A stretch of 64,000 bases of DNA from Kitagawia praeruptora (Eukaryota; Streptophyta; Magnoliopsida; Apiales; Apiaceae), in the NCBI GenBank assembly GCA_037693485.1, contig CM075347.1, positions 140,710,501 to 140,774,500 of the forward strand, given 5' to 3'. Shown here piece by piece: positions 32,443 to 43,746 of the stretch (its first letter is position 1; every line of letters starts with the position of its first letter). The position numbers and the translations under genes were made by a program. A model generated the notes under the pieces. The model saw only the letters and a program-made list of their open reading frames with translations. It searched no databases and was not told the DNA's origin.

Positions 32443-32757
32443 GACAAAAATAGCAGAAACAAAATTAAAACCAGAAACAAAATTAAATTAACAACCTAAC
32501 TAACGCCTTGTTCTGAGCTTCTCTTAAGATGGAAAACAGATGGAAGACGAAGAAAGTGGAAACTAAAAAACTTGACATAAAAACACGCATATTAAGGTTA
32601 AAAACACAAACAGGGCTAATATCTAGCCCCCTAGTTCTAATTTTAAAGACAAAGGTAAAGGATATAAATTGGATTAGATCCCTTAAAAACACGCATATTA
32701 AGGTTACTACTAGTATTAAGGATGCCACAGATCACACATATGTAAACAAGATAATAT

Positions 32758-32905
32758 TAGATCTGATGTGAGATGCACATGCACATCAGATCTAAGAGAG
32801 ACGGTGAGAGAGAGAGAGAGAGAGATAGTGAGAGAGAGAGTGAGAGAGAGGTGTGTACCGATGATGGAGACGGAGACGGAGACGGATACGGAGACGGAGA
32901 AAATT
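32758..32905. repeat. hairpin and GA-rich microsatellites
   Basis: A 13-bp perfect inverted repeat (TAGATCTGATGTG, 32758-32770 and 32782-32794) is followed by a (GA)n tract at about 32795-32850 and a GGAGAC repeat at about 32867-32900. On the minus strand this is a CT-rich leader for the divergent TNP1-Ulp1 gene. Confidence 0.7.
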
Positions 32906-33058
32906 TGGGGAATGAGGGTTTTTTAAATCACCGGCGATGGAGACGAGAGTGAATTGGGGGGAAATTTGGGGGGAAGAAAGTGAATTGTGTTTTGGGAAAT
33001 GAGAGAGTGACCTAGATGATTAAACCCGGGAGTGATAGATACATATTGATAGATAATG

Positions 33059-33277
33059 AGCCCGTTTGGCAATTCTGTCAAGGAGCTTATAAGTTACTTA
33101 TTTCGGAAAAAAATTTGTATTTACATACATTTTTTTAAAAAAATATGTGTATGGGGAGTTTAATATTCATAATCTTGCAAAAATAAGTTACTTATTTCAG
33201 AAAAAAGTACATATTTCCTAACTTTTTTCCAAAATAAGTAACTTATTTCTGAAAAATAAGATTTCCCAAACGGGTCC
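33059..33277. mobile_element. possible small MITE
   Basis: The ends are GCCCGTTTGGCAA and, read inward from the other side, ACCCGTTTGGGAA. AAGTTACTTATTTC-type words occur in opposite orientations inside. No target duplication is evident. Confidence 0.4.
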
Positions 33278-33406
33278 AATATTAAATAAGATAATATTAA
33301 AAATAAATTGATAGATACAGATTATCATAAGATTTGAAGTATATGTGATAAATTATGAATATTTATTAAATATACTAGCATTTTGCCCGTACTTCGTATA
33401 CGGCAT

Positions 33407-35873
33407 GATTTGTTTTTTTCTAATTTTTTGTACACATCACTCAAGTCATTAGATATTAACATTCGTACGGTTGGATCGTGGAAAAGAAAATTTAAAAAAA
33501 ATATTATTCCAAAATCAAACTAGTTTGACCAAGTAGTACTTTGACAGTTGACCATTAAAATATCATACAAGAATGATTCCTTTTTTTCTAATTTTTTGTA
33601 CACATCACTAAAATCAGTATATAACATCATCCGTACGGTTGGATCATCGAAAAATATTTTTAAAAAAATAGATCTTGTTCAATCGGTACCACACTTGTTA
33701 GAGCGAGTAGTACTTTTGGCGGATTTATATGATAAACACGTAAAAGAATGATTCTTTTTTTCTAATTTTTTGTACACATCACTAAAATCAGTATATAACA
33801 TCATCCGTACGGTTGGATCATCGAAAAATATTTTTAAAAAAATAGATCTTGTTCAATCGGTACCACACTTGTTAGAGCGAGTAGTACTTTTGGCGGATTT
33901 ATATGATAAACACGTACAAGAATGATTTGTTTTTTTCTAATTTTTTGTACACATCACTCAAGTCATTAGATATTAACATTCGTACGGTTGGATCGTGGAA
34001 AAGAAAATTTAAAAAAAATATTATTCCAAAATCAAACTAGTTTGACCAAGTAGTACTTTGACAGTTGACCATTAAAATATCATACAAGAATGATTCCTTT
34101 TTTTCTAATTTTTTGTACACATCACTAAAATCAGTATATAACATCATCCGTACGGTTGGATCATCGAAAAATATTTTTAAAAAAATAGATCTTGTTCAAT
34201 CGGTACCACACTTGTTAGAGCGAGTAGTACTTTTGGCGGATTTATATGATAAACACGTAAAAGAATGATTCTTTTTTTCTAATTTTTTGTACACATCACT
34301 AAAATCAGTATATAACATCATCCGTACGGTTGGATCATCGAAAAATATTTTTAAAAAAATAGATCTTGTTCAATCGGTACCACACTTGTTAGAGCGAGTA
34401 GTACTTTTGGCGGATTTATATGATAAACACGTACAAGAATGATTTGTTTTTTTCTAATTTTTTGTACACATCACTCAAGTCATTAGATATTAACATTCGT
34501 ACGGTTGGATCGTGGAAAAGAAAATTTAAAAAAAATATTATTCCAAAATCAAACTAGTTTGACCAAGTAGTACTTTGACAGTTGACCATTAAAATATCAT
34601 ACAAGAATGATTCCTTTTTTTCTAATTTTTTGTACACATCACTAAAATAAGTATATAACATCATCCGTACGGTTGGATCATCGAAAAATATTTTTAAAAA
34701 AATAGATCTTGTTCAATCGGTACCACACTTGTTAGAGCGAGTAGTACTTTTGGCGGATTTATATGATAAACACGTAAAAGAATGATTCTTTTTTTCTAAT
34801 TTTTTGTACACATCACTAAAATCAGTATATAACATCATCCGTACGGTTGGATCATCGAAAAATATTTTTAAAAAAATAGATCTTGTTCAATCGGTACCAC
34901 ACTTGTTAGAGCGAGTAGTACTTTTGGCGGATTTATATGATAAACACGTACAAGAATGATTTGTTTTTTTCTAATTTTTTGTACACATCACTCAAGTCAT
35001 TAGATATTAACATTCGTACGGTTGGATCGTGGAAAAGAAAATTTAAAAAAAATATTATTCCAAAATCAAACTAGTTTGACCAAGTAGTACTTTGACAGTT
35101 GACCATTAAAATATCATACAAGAATGATTCCTTTTTTTCTAATTTTTTGTACACATCACTAAAATCAGTATATAACATCATCCGTACGGTTGGATCATCG
35201 AAAAATATTTTTAAAAAAATAGATCTTGTTCAATCGGTACCACACTTGTTAGAGCGAGTAGTACTTTTGGCGGATTTATATGATAAACACGTAAAAGAAT
35301 GATTCTTTTTTTCTAATTTTTTGTACACATCACTAAAATCAGTATATAACATCATCCGTACGGTTGGATCATCGAAAAATATTTTTAAAAAAATAGATCT
35401 TGTTCAATCGGTACCACACTTGTTAGAGCGAGTAGTACTTTTGGCGGATTTATATGATAAACACGTACAAGAATGATTTGTTTTTTTCTAATTTTTTGTA
35501 CACATCACTCAAGTCATTAGATATTAACATTCGTACGGTTGGATCGTGGAAAAGAAAATTTAAAAAAAATATTATTCCAAAATCAAACTAGTTTGACCAA
35601 GTAGTACTTTGACAGTTGACCATTAAAATATCATACAAGAATGATTCTTTTTTTTCTAATTTTTTGTACGCATCACTAAAATCAGTATATAACATCATTC
35701 GTACGGTTGGATCATCGAAAAATATTTTTTAAAAAATAGATTATATTCAATCGGTACGACACTTGTTAGAGCGAGTAGTACTTTTGGCGGATTTATATCA
35801 TAAATACGTACAAGAATGATTTGTTTTTTTCTAATTTTTTGTACACATCACTCAAGTCATTAGATATTAACAT
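33407..35873. repeat. trimeric higher-order tandem array, 517-bp period
   Basis: Three related monomers, A (168 bp), B (175 bp) and B' (174 bp), form a 517-bp unit. Full units begin at 33407, 33924, 34441 and 34958. The array closes with A (35475), a diverged B/B' hybrid (35643-35817) and a partial A. All monomers share TTTTTTTCTAATTTTTTGTA and CGTACGGTTGGATC. The 517-bp units are almost identical to one another, while A and B differ strongly. A 67-codon frame repeats with the unit but has no sign of being a gene. One copy has it closed by a single change near 34648. Confidence 0.95.
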
Positions 35874-36972
35874 TTGCATCTAACATGACTTAAGATAATT
35901 AGAAACTATGCTATCCCTAAATTTCACTCCCCGCCTCCCAAATTAGAAATCGCCGCCTCCCAAATTCTCCCCCCCCAAATTTCATCTCTCCCAAAATTTC
36001 ACTCCCGCCCCCCAAATTCTCCCCCCCCCCCAAAATTTCATCTCTCTGTCTCTCTCTTTCCCGATTTGTGTTTGTATACATCTTCAGGTACCACATCTCC
36101 CTGTCTCGAATTAAGCTTCATTGCCTTCGAATTAGGTTCCTATAGTACTGTATGTTTCGCTTTGGTGTTGTTATGTTGTTTATATCTGATGAATGTAGGA
36201 AAGTAATGCTGATTCAACTAGTAGCCACTGTTTTTTTCATATGTATTTGCAACAACAATGTCTATTTTTGTACACTAGGATCCATTTTCAGTTCCATCTA
36301 TTTTTTAGGTGAAATTGTCATTGTTCTTCTCATTCTTAACCAAAAAGGAAGGGTATGTACTTTTCATTTGCTTTCGCAATTGGTTGTTTTCAATGTTTTG
36401 GTGGAATTTTGTTCAGCATAGATGATAATAAAAAGCCCAACATTGTGTTTGTGGAACCTTCTGATTGTTTACGATGGGTGTGTACACAATTGGTTCTTTT
36501 CAGTGTTTTGGTAAAATTGACATTGCCCATCGTTGATGTCTGGATGATACTAAAAGGCGAAACTTTTGTTTGTTAAAACTTTTAATAATTTAGGCATAGC
36601 CTCTTCCTTGATAAAAGTTGCTCCTACAATTTTATTGAGATTTGTTGATTTTGTACCTAAATAGATTGTACAGTTTTGGAGTATATAGGAACTGAGATAA
36701 ACTTATGAAATATCTTAACTGTTTTATTAATTGATTTTGTTGCTAAGTCCGCACTTTCACACATAGTATTGCCTCTGTAAACTGAGAGGCAGTTGCTTTC
36801 ATTTTGTTGCTAAGTGCAGTTGCTGTTTGGTGTACATTATGAGCCTGCCTTGCTTATTAATCCAAACACGTATATGCTTATTATTGCTCTATTTTATATA
36901 TGCTTAGTACTGGCTTGCTTTTGCTTGCTAAGAATATCATTTGATCTGACTTAATGTTATTTTACTTAAAGG
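35874..36972 (+). promoter_or_regulatory. presumed promoter, 5' leader and 5' intron of the TNPD gene
   Basis: No convincing coding sequence. C-rich and CT-rich tracts (CCCCCCAAATTTC words, 35930-36060) resemble the mirror image of the G-rich and GA-rich tract left of the array. A splice donor-like CAG/GTACCA is at about 36087 and an acceptor-like TTACTTAAAG/GATG sits at the TNPD ATG, so a 5' UTR intron of about 0.9 kb is plausible. Short open frames around 36152-36576 lack family features. Confidence 0.45.
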
Positions 36973-39900
36973 ATGAATCGATCGTGGGTAAAGGCTGATA
37001 GAAGAACAAGAAAGTTTGCGGACGGAGTTGATGAATTACTGTTGTTTGCATTTGAGAACGGATATGATGAAAACAAAATTAGTTGTCCGTGTATGAGATG
37101 TGCACACAGTAAATCGTGGTCAGCCCGAGTTGTCAAAAATCATCTTTTCCAACATGGTATCGATCCGACCTACACATGTTGGATTTGGCATGGAGAAATG
37201 GATGCAGAAGAAAGTCCGGTCACCGCTGAAAAGACCAACAGTTCAGAAACAGTGGATCAAATTCCGATGGATACAGAGAATGCAGATAGTGAAGATGATG
37301 CTTCCCTAGATTCCTCGGATTTATTTAACCATGTTCAATATGAACATGAACCCCTATATCCGGGATGCGAAGAATTTACCAAGATGATGGCTTTAGTGAA
37401 ATTTTACAATCTGAAATCAAAACATCAAATATCCGATTGTGGCTTCTCTGAAATGCTACTCTTGGTTGGGTCCATGCTCCCGAAAGGAAACACTTTTCCT
37501 TCATCATTCAGTGAAGCGAAGAAAAGCTTGTGTGTTTTAGGGATGGAGTATGAGAAAATTCACGTGTGTCCGAATGATTGTCTATTATACCGTGGCGAGA
37601 GGGATGAAGATGACACAAGTTGCCGTATTTGTAAAGCCTCTAGGTGGAAGTTGAACAAAAAAGGAGATGAATTACAAGGTGTTCCCGCGAAGGTCTTGTG
37701 GTATTTTCCATTGATACCACGCTTGAGGACTTTATTCAGTTCGCCTCAAACAGCCAAGGACTTGACTTGGCATGACACAGAAAGAATCAGGGATGATAAA
37801 TTAAGACATCCAGCAGATTCAAAAACATGGAAAGAAGTTGATGCAAAGTGGCCAGAATTTTCTTCAGATTCAAGAAACCTAAGGTTAGCGTTATCCTCGG
37901 ATGGATTTAATCCTTTTCACAGCACAAATATAGATTACTCTTGTTGGCCAGTTTTGATGACAATATACAATCTTCCACCGTGGCTTTGTATGAAAAGAAA
38001 GTATATTATGCTCTGTTTATTGATATCGGGGCCAAAGGAACCTGGTAATGATATTGATGTGTTTCTTCAACCGCTTATCGAAGATCTACAAAAGCTATGG
38101 GTAGGGAAACAAGTTTATGATGCATATAAAAAGGAGTACTTTTTGCTTAGAGGTATTTTGTTGTGGACAATCAGTGATTATCCAGCCTATAGTAACTTGT
38201 CGGGCAACATTGTCAAAGGGTATAATGGGTGTTCAGTTTGTGTTGATAATACAAAAGCTACAAGGTTGAAAAATTACCGTAAGTGTGTGGTCATGAGGCA
38301 TCGGAGGTGGCTTCCACCTTTTCATCCATATCGCCGGCAGAAAAAGGAGTTTGATAACACCGTGGAAAATGAAACAGCTCCAGTTCCATTAACCGGAGAG
38401 GAGGTGCTTAAAAGAACACAACATTTAAAGGGCCATGTGTTTGGTAAGACCCAACAGCAGCCTCGATTTAAAAAGGGCGATGACAGACCTATTTGGAAGA
38501 AGGTATCTATATTTTTCGATCTTGAGTATTGGAAGTTTTTGCCTGTTAGACATGTTCTTGATGTGATGCACATGGAGAAAAACATATGTGAAGCTTTACT
38601 TGGTACATTGCTTAATATCCCAAAGAAGACAAAAGATAAGGAAGCTGTCCGTCTTGACATGGCTGAAATGGGAATCAGAACAGAGCTAAGGCCAAAAAAA
38701 CCGGGGAAAAAGGAGAAGTTACCATTAGCGTCTTGGAACTTAACTCATGTTGAAAAAAAAGTTGTTTGCTCCTCCTTTCTTGGAATGAAGCTGCCTGATG
38801 GTTTTTGTTCTAACATTAGGAGGCTTGTATCAATGGAAACTCTCCGACTTACTGGAATGAAATCTCACGATTGTCATATGATTTTGCATCACTTGCTCCC
38901 GATTGCAATTCGGTCCTCACTGGAAAAAAAGGTAAGGAACACTGTCATTCGGTTTTGTCTCTTTTTCAAAGCAATATGCAGTAAAGTTATAGAGGTCGAT
39001 AAGTTGGAGAAAATGCAATCACAATTAGTAGAAACTTTGTGTCACCTAGAAAAATACTTCCCTCCTTCGTTGTTTGATGTAATGTTTCATCTATCGGTTC
39101 ATATTGTAAGAGAAGTGGAGCTTTGCGGACCAATTTTTCTTAGGTGGATGTACCCGTTTGAGAGATATATGAAGACATTCAAGGGATATATAAGAAATCG
39201 GGCTCGTGCGGAAGGCTGCATTGCAGAGGCATATATCGCAGAGGAGGCAGTTGAGTGTTTGGTTGATCATGAAGAAAGGACTATTGGGGTGCCCAAAAAT
39301 GGTGGGCATATGCAAGACACCACTTCGAGGCCATTATCTGGTGCAACCATCATCACCCCGAGCAACACTGATTTGCACGCAGCACACTTATGCGTCCTAC
39401 AAAATACTACTGCAGTTATGCCATTTTTTGAGTAAGTCAAGAATTGTTTATTCATTATGTCTTTCATTTTCTGCACCTTTTTGACATTAATAATTTTCTG
39501 CAGCGAACACATGTCATTCTTGATGTCCAAATTTCCGGAACATGAAAATGATGCAATATGGCTAAAAAACAAGCAAAATGACACATTCCCAAATTGGTTC
39601 AAAGAGAAGGTATTATGTGCATTTTTGTTAAAAATTAATGCATTTTTCTGATAAAAATAGCTGACATGAATCAACAATTTTTTGGCAGATTGATTTGGAT
39701 TTAAATGCTGGAGAAGAGGTACCGGTGGAGCTAAGATGGATTGCAGATGGGCCTAACAAGGATGTCCCCACATTCAGTGGCTACAAAGTGAACGGGGTTA
39801 CGTTCAGTACTAAAGATCGGGATGACACGCGTCAAGTTCAATGTAGCGGCGTATGTGTACAAGCCGATACAATGATTGTGGAGGGTAAGGATAAAAATAT

Positions 39901-40324
39901 TGAGCATGCTTCACAACTATTTTATGGAGTTATAACAAGTATATGGGAGCTGGATTATGAAAACTTTAGGATCCCTATTTTTCGGTGCAAATGGGTAGAT
40001 TTGAACAGAGGGACTAAGGTAGATGACTTGGGGTATGTATTGGTTAATTTGAATAGGTTGGGGTTTTTAAACGAACCATTTGTGTTAGCTAAACATGTCA
40101 AGCAAGTATGTTACATAGACGATCCCCTTGAGAAATTATGGTCTGTGGTGTTAAAATTACCCGAGAAGAACTACTATGAAGTTAATGATGAAGAAGATGA
40201 GGGATCCGTAGAGGTACAACTTGAGAATGAGTGTTTTGTGCCTAATTTACCGGATGTTGATTTCCTTGAGGAGGATGACTATAGTTACATGCGAGATGTT
40301 GATGAACAAATTTTACTTTCTTGA
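36973..40324 (+). CDS. TNPD-type transposase of the CACTA element (3 exons)
   Basis: Exons 36973-39431, 39504-39609 and 39689-40324 join in frame across GT-AG introns to give 1066 residues. Residues 1-75 are the transposase-associated domain (CPCMRCAH, GIDPTYTCWIWHGE). The CACTA transposase core (Transposase_21) follows, with HVCPNDCLLYRGE, ALSSDGFNPF and TISDYPAYSNLSG. The last two carry two conserved Asp residues. A DUF4218-like segment (FHLSVHIVREVELCGPIFLRWMYPFERYM, split here over residues about 690-740) comes next, and exon 3 is a DUF4216-like end (FRCKWVDL, GYVLVNLNRLGF). No stops or frameshifts were seen. It should catalyse element excision and insertion together with the TNP1-type protein. 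Confidence 0.93.
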
Positions 40325-40504
40325 TGTAATTTTATTTATGTACTTTGAATGGTTGGCTGCTATATGGTTGTTTGGTTTTGCCTTTGAAATTTCAAACTAC
40401 AGAATGTTCTTGTGAATTAGTGTTAATGTATGCAGTATTGATTGGTTTTGCATTTGAAACTTTGGCAGGGGGTTTACTTCTTTATATTATTTTTTTTAAA
40501 ATTT

Positions 40505-41054
40505 TTTGACTATCAGACAACGGTTTATGTAAGCTAAACAATTGTGTGACAGCAACATATTTAACAGCCAAAAACCATTGTCTCTAAGATTTCAATTGGA
40601 CAACGGTATGCAGAAACTGTTGTGTGAATTAAGTATAGTCCACATACAAGTAAAACACTTGTCTGATTCTAACAACGGTTTACAAAACCATTGTCTGAAT
40701 TTCTTCAGACAATGGTTTTGTAAACCGTTGTTAGAATCAGACAAGTGTTTATTCAAACTGTTGTGTGACATCCATTTAAGTAACAACAATACAAAAACAC
40801 TTGTCTGTTTTTAACAACGGTTTATGAAACACTTGTCTGCCCTTTCTTCAGACAACGGTTTTATAATTCCGTTGTGTAAAGCCTCTGTTTTACTCCTTCG
40901 AATAGACAATGGTTTTAGAAACCGTTGTGGAAGTTCTTTCAGACAACAGACAGATTTTGCAAAACAAAAAACCGTTGTGTGAAACTTTCAAACAATGCTT
41001 TTACTGCCGACCGTTGTCTGATAAGTGTTGTCTGTTTCAGTTTTTCTTGTAGTG
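40505..41054. repeat. right subterminal and terminal repeats of the CACTA element
   Basis: This mirrors the left end, with many CAGACAACGG / CCGTTGTCTG words and the terminal CTTGTAGTG. It contains a perfect 47-bp inverted repeat (40653-40699 and 40704-40750) with a 4-base loop made of the same words. Short open frames on both strands here arise from that palindrome. Confidence 0.9.
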
Positions 41055-41057
41055 AGG

Positions 41058-41551
41058 GCATGAACTCTTTTCGCAAATCACGACTGAGCTAGACGTGCAT
41101 CCTTCACAGGCTCCTCCTTGTCCAGTTTTGAAATTTCTGAACACACATTCTTGACTTTAAGAAAATATTCTTTAATAGAAAGAGTACCTTGAATTGTCGT
41201 TGCTAGTTCGTTCTCAAGATACTATAATCGAGCTGTATTCTTTTTGGTAAACAGCTTCTCAAGAGTTTCCCATACCTCCTTTGGTGATGTTGAATCTCGT
41301 GCATGTTCAATATATTCTTTATTGATTTATGTTCTCAAGGCAAATAAAGCTTTTTCATTTTTTATCTTCCATTTGCGACGTAACTCAGCATTCTGGGGAG
41401 TATCTACAGGAATTTTCGTTTCATCACTAGATATGAGATCCCATAGATCCTGCCCCTGTAGATAGGCTTCCATACATAGATTCCAGTAGGTATAACTATT
41501 ACCAACAAATTTATCAACAGACGGTTTAGATAAAGCACTTCCGCCATTCAT
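41058..41551 (-). pseudogene. element C gag, N-terminal part
   Basis: The minus-strand ATG is at 41551 (MNGGSALSKPSVDKFVGNSY). The product reads as a UBN2/DUF4219-type Copia gag (YWNLCMEAYLQGQDLWDLI, KALFALRT). A frame break near 41327 follows, then KEVWETLEKLFTKKNTARLQYLENEL-like sequence and a stop near 41088. The CACTA element cuts it, and the next few codons lie beyond the element at 26933-26970. It is an old copy. Confidence 0.8.
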
Positions 41552-41582
41552 ATTTCGTTCAATAATAATATATCAATGCCAC

Positions 41583-41815
41583 GGCTCTGATATCATGAAA
41601 CAAAATAGATAGAAAGATTTGCAACAAAAAATGTTATTACTCAATAAACAAGCTAATAAGCACAGATAACTCAACAACTGAAGTGGTTCAAGTTTTATCT
41701 ATCTGAAACATATCCTGATTTATAGAATAGTAGAAAACTATAAATCAACTAAAAACAAGGAACACCACTTTGATTAGTGGAGTTGACACTCATTCAATTA
41801 CATTCACTACTATAA
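41583..41815 (-). repeat. primer site and LTR of element C (outer end uncertain)
   Basis: TGATATCAGAGCC on the minus strand (41583-41595) is a one-base variant of the iMet primer site, and the LTR begins at 41596 with TGAAACA. The outer end is not certain, and I place it between about 41795 and 41850. The element lies about 45 bases upstream of the gag ATG. Confidence 0.55.
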
Positions 41816-41865
41816 TCTAATCCCTACAAAATAAACCAAACCAAACTTACTCAGTTATAATACCA

Positions 41866-41952
41866 CTCAAAGTGGTGTCTGAGGAGGGTAGTTGTACGCA
41901 GACCATGCCCCTATACAATAGGGAGGCTGTTTCCGAAGGACCCCCGGCCATT
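41866..41952 (-). mobile_element. SINE remnant (Au-type 3' part)
   Basis: On the minus strand, GGGGGTCCTTCGGAAACAGCC is followed by CTGCGTACAACTACCCTCC-type sequence. These are the conserved words of the plant Au-SINE 3' half. The 5' tRNA-like part is not recognised. Confidence 0.6.
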
Positions 41953-42510
41953 ACAAATATAGAAATATGAGGTTCGGTATCCATATTTAGGTTCAGATTA
42001 AAATTTTTAACTTTAGTTAGATCCATAGGATTATTTGATCCATTTTCTATTATGGAAAGTTTGTATATCAAATTTAAATATCATTAATGCAATATACATT
42101 ATCTATGGTAAGTTTACTAATTTAGATTTGATTTAGTTTTAAATTTTGTTAACTTCATCAATGCAAATGATCTCATGGCATATATAATAAATACAATAAA
42201 ATATCATTAATTTAAATGATCTCATATCATATATAACAAATATAATAAAATATATAATTAAAGTAATTTTTAAGTAAATTAATTACAATATATAAAGAAA
42301 TGCAATTATTGTATTAATTTTAATTTTCTTAGAATTAAAGAATTCAATTTTTAAATATAAAATTATTTAATTTATTATAATTATTAATTTAATTTTTAAA
42401 ATATCCATGTACGTAGTATAGGCTATAATCTAGTAAAAAAACAAAAAAGACCAATTCAAACTTATTTTACATTTACACTAATTTGTAACGGCAGCTGGTC
42501 CCTGACAATC
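41953..42510. other. AT-rich intergenic stretch
   Basis: Very AT-rich with no convincing frame and no clear repeat. I see nothing supportable in it. Confidence 0.5.
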
Positions 42511-42750
42511 GATTGTTAGGGACCGGTTATTTAACAATCACCTTCTAAACCGTTGGATCAACGATCCAACGGTCCCCCTGGATTACAAAAAAAATTCCCT
42601 TTTCGCGGAACGTTCCGCGGAAAATTTCCGAGGAACATAAAATATATATTTTTTTAATCTCAGCCGTTGGATCACGATCCAACGGCTTAGAAAGTGATTG
42701 GGATCCAACGGCTTAGAAAGTGATTGTTAAATAACCGATCCCTGACAATC
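42511..42750. mobile_element. foldback MITE with terminal inverted repeats of about 48 bp
   Basis: The left end (GATTGTTAGGGACCGGTTAT onward) and right end (ending AACCGATCCCTGACAATC) are about 90% complementary over 48 bases, including TTTAACAATCAC and CCGTTGGATC. Inside is a CGCGGAACGTTCCGCGG palindrome. The target duplication is unclear. Confidence 0.7.
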
Positions 42751-43746
42751 CTTCCTTCTTAGATGGAACAAACAGGTTTCTCTATGGATATGCTAACTTG
42801 TCCTTTGTTCCTGATTGGCACAACTTAAGGTATACTGTATAACGTAACAGAACAACCAACAACTATTACGGGAGAACCGATTTAAGTGATTAAAAGTATA
42901 AATTTTGGTCACCTCCAAATTCCCATCATTCTCATACTAATGCTCACATATTTCTTACATATTTGTTTCTCAAACTTCCATAAAAAAAAAAGTTGATACA
43001 AAGATTTATATGTGCAAATTACAAACAGACTTTTACTATTGTTTAAGTCTCATGATTTACATGTTTCATCGATTTACTATCATCTAATTTTTATTTTTCA
43101 AGAATCAAAATTGTAAATTCATACTCTATATGATTTGTGAGGCATAAAAAGCACGTGAAGTACGTTTCAAGCTAGCTATTCAAACATTTGTGTTAGGGTA
43201 CAAATGTTTTGAATTTGAATAAAATAAAACAAAATTTCATTAAACAAAAAAATTAAGTATATAAGTGATGTCTAAATTAAAAAAAATTCAAATAAATTTT
43301 CTAGCTAAAAATCTTGGAAGTTATATATAGTTTCTTGTATTTTTTCCTCCTGAATTCAACTATATATAGAAGAATAAAAAAATACGTTAAATTATTAAGT
43401 ATACATCAAATTGTAGAATTGTAATATACCATGCAAATTTCAGTAAAATAAAGAGAAATTATCAAAAATATTAACTTTTTTAAGTTTTTTCACAATTTTA
43501 CTCTCTTACGAAAATATTTACAAAAATATGATTTGTAATCAAATGCAACCTTTTAAAGATTTTTTTAAAAATCATTTCAACTATTTTTTATTACAATTGA
43601 GATTGTATTTGCAAAATAAAACCGTATATTCATAAAAAATAATATAATTATTATGAAAAAGTAAAAAAAATCGTATTTTTTTAAAACGTCACATATAAAT
43701 TAGTTGTTGCGAGAAGTGGAGGGTGCGGTGCGGAAGGCCCCGAACA
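42751..43746. other. AT-rich intergenic stretch
   Basis: No gene or clear repeat seen. There are long A/T runs and scattered stop codons in all frames. Confidence 0.5.

Larger units (their letters stand above)
26971..41057. mobile_element. En/Spm (CACTA) transposon, apparently complete
   Basis: The element proper is 26974-41054 (14,081 bp). The 3-bp duplication AGG lies at 26971-26973 and 41055-41057. The terminal inverted repeats begin CACTACAAG on both ends. Both ends carry dense CAGACAACGGTTT / AAACCGTTGTCTG subterminal repeats. Inside are two divergent multi-exon genes with open frames: a TNP1-Ulp1 type gene on the minus strand and a TNPD transposase on the plus strand. Everything needed for an autonomous element seems present. 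Confidence 0.93.

Noticed and set aside
33548..33751. 67-codon open frame repeated at 34065 and 35099
   Set aside because: Follows the 517-bp tandem unit. One unit has it closed by a stop, and there is no coding bias.
36152..36576. Hydrophobic open frames upstream of TNPD
   Set aside because: T-rich leader or intron sequence. No family match, no conserved start context, and they lie within the inferred 5' intron.
40542..40814. Open frames on both strands with mirrored peptides
   Set aside because: Produced by the 47-bp palindrome in the CACTA subterminal repeats.
26957..41054. CRISPR-like regular repeats in the CACTA ends
   Set aside because: The repeats are short, irregularly spaced and in both orientations, and the context is plant nuclear. 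They are transposase-binding subterminal repeats.
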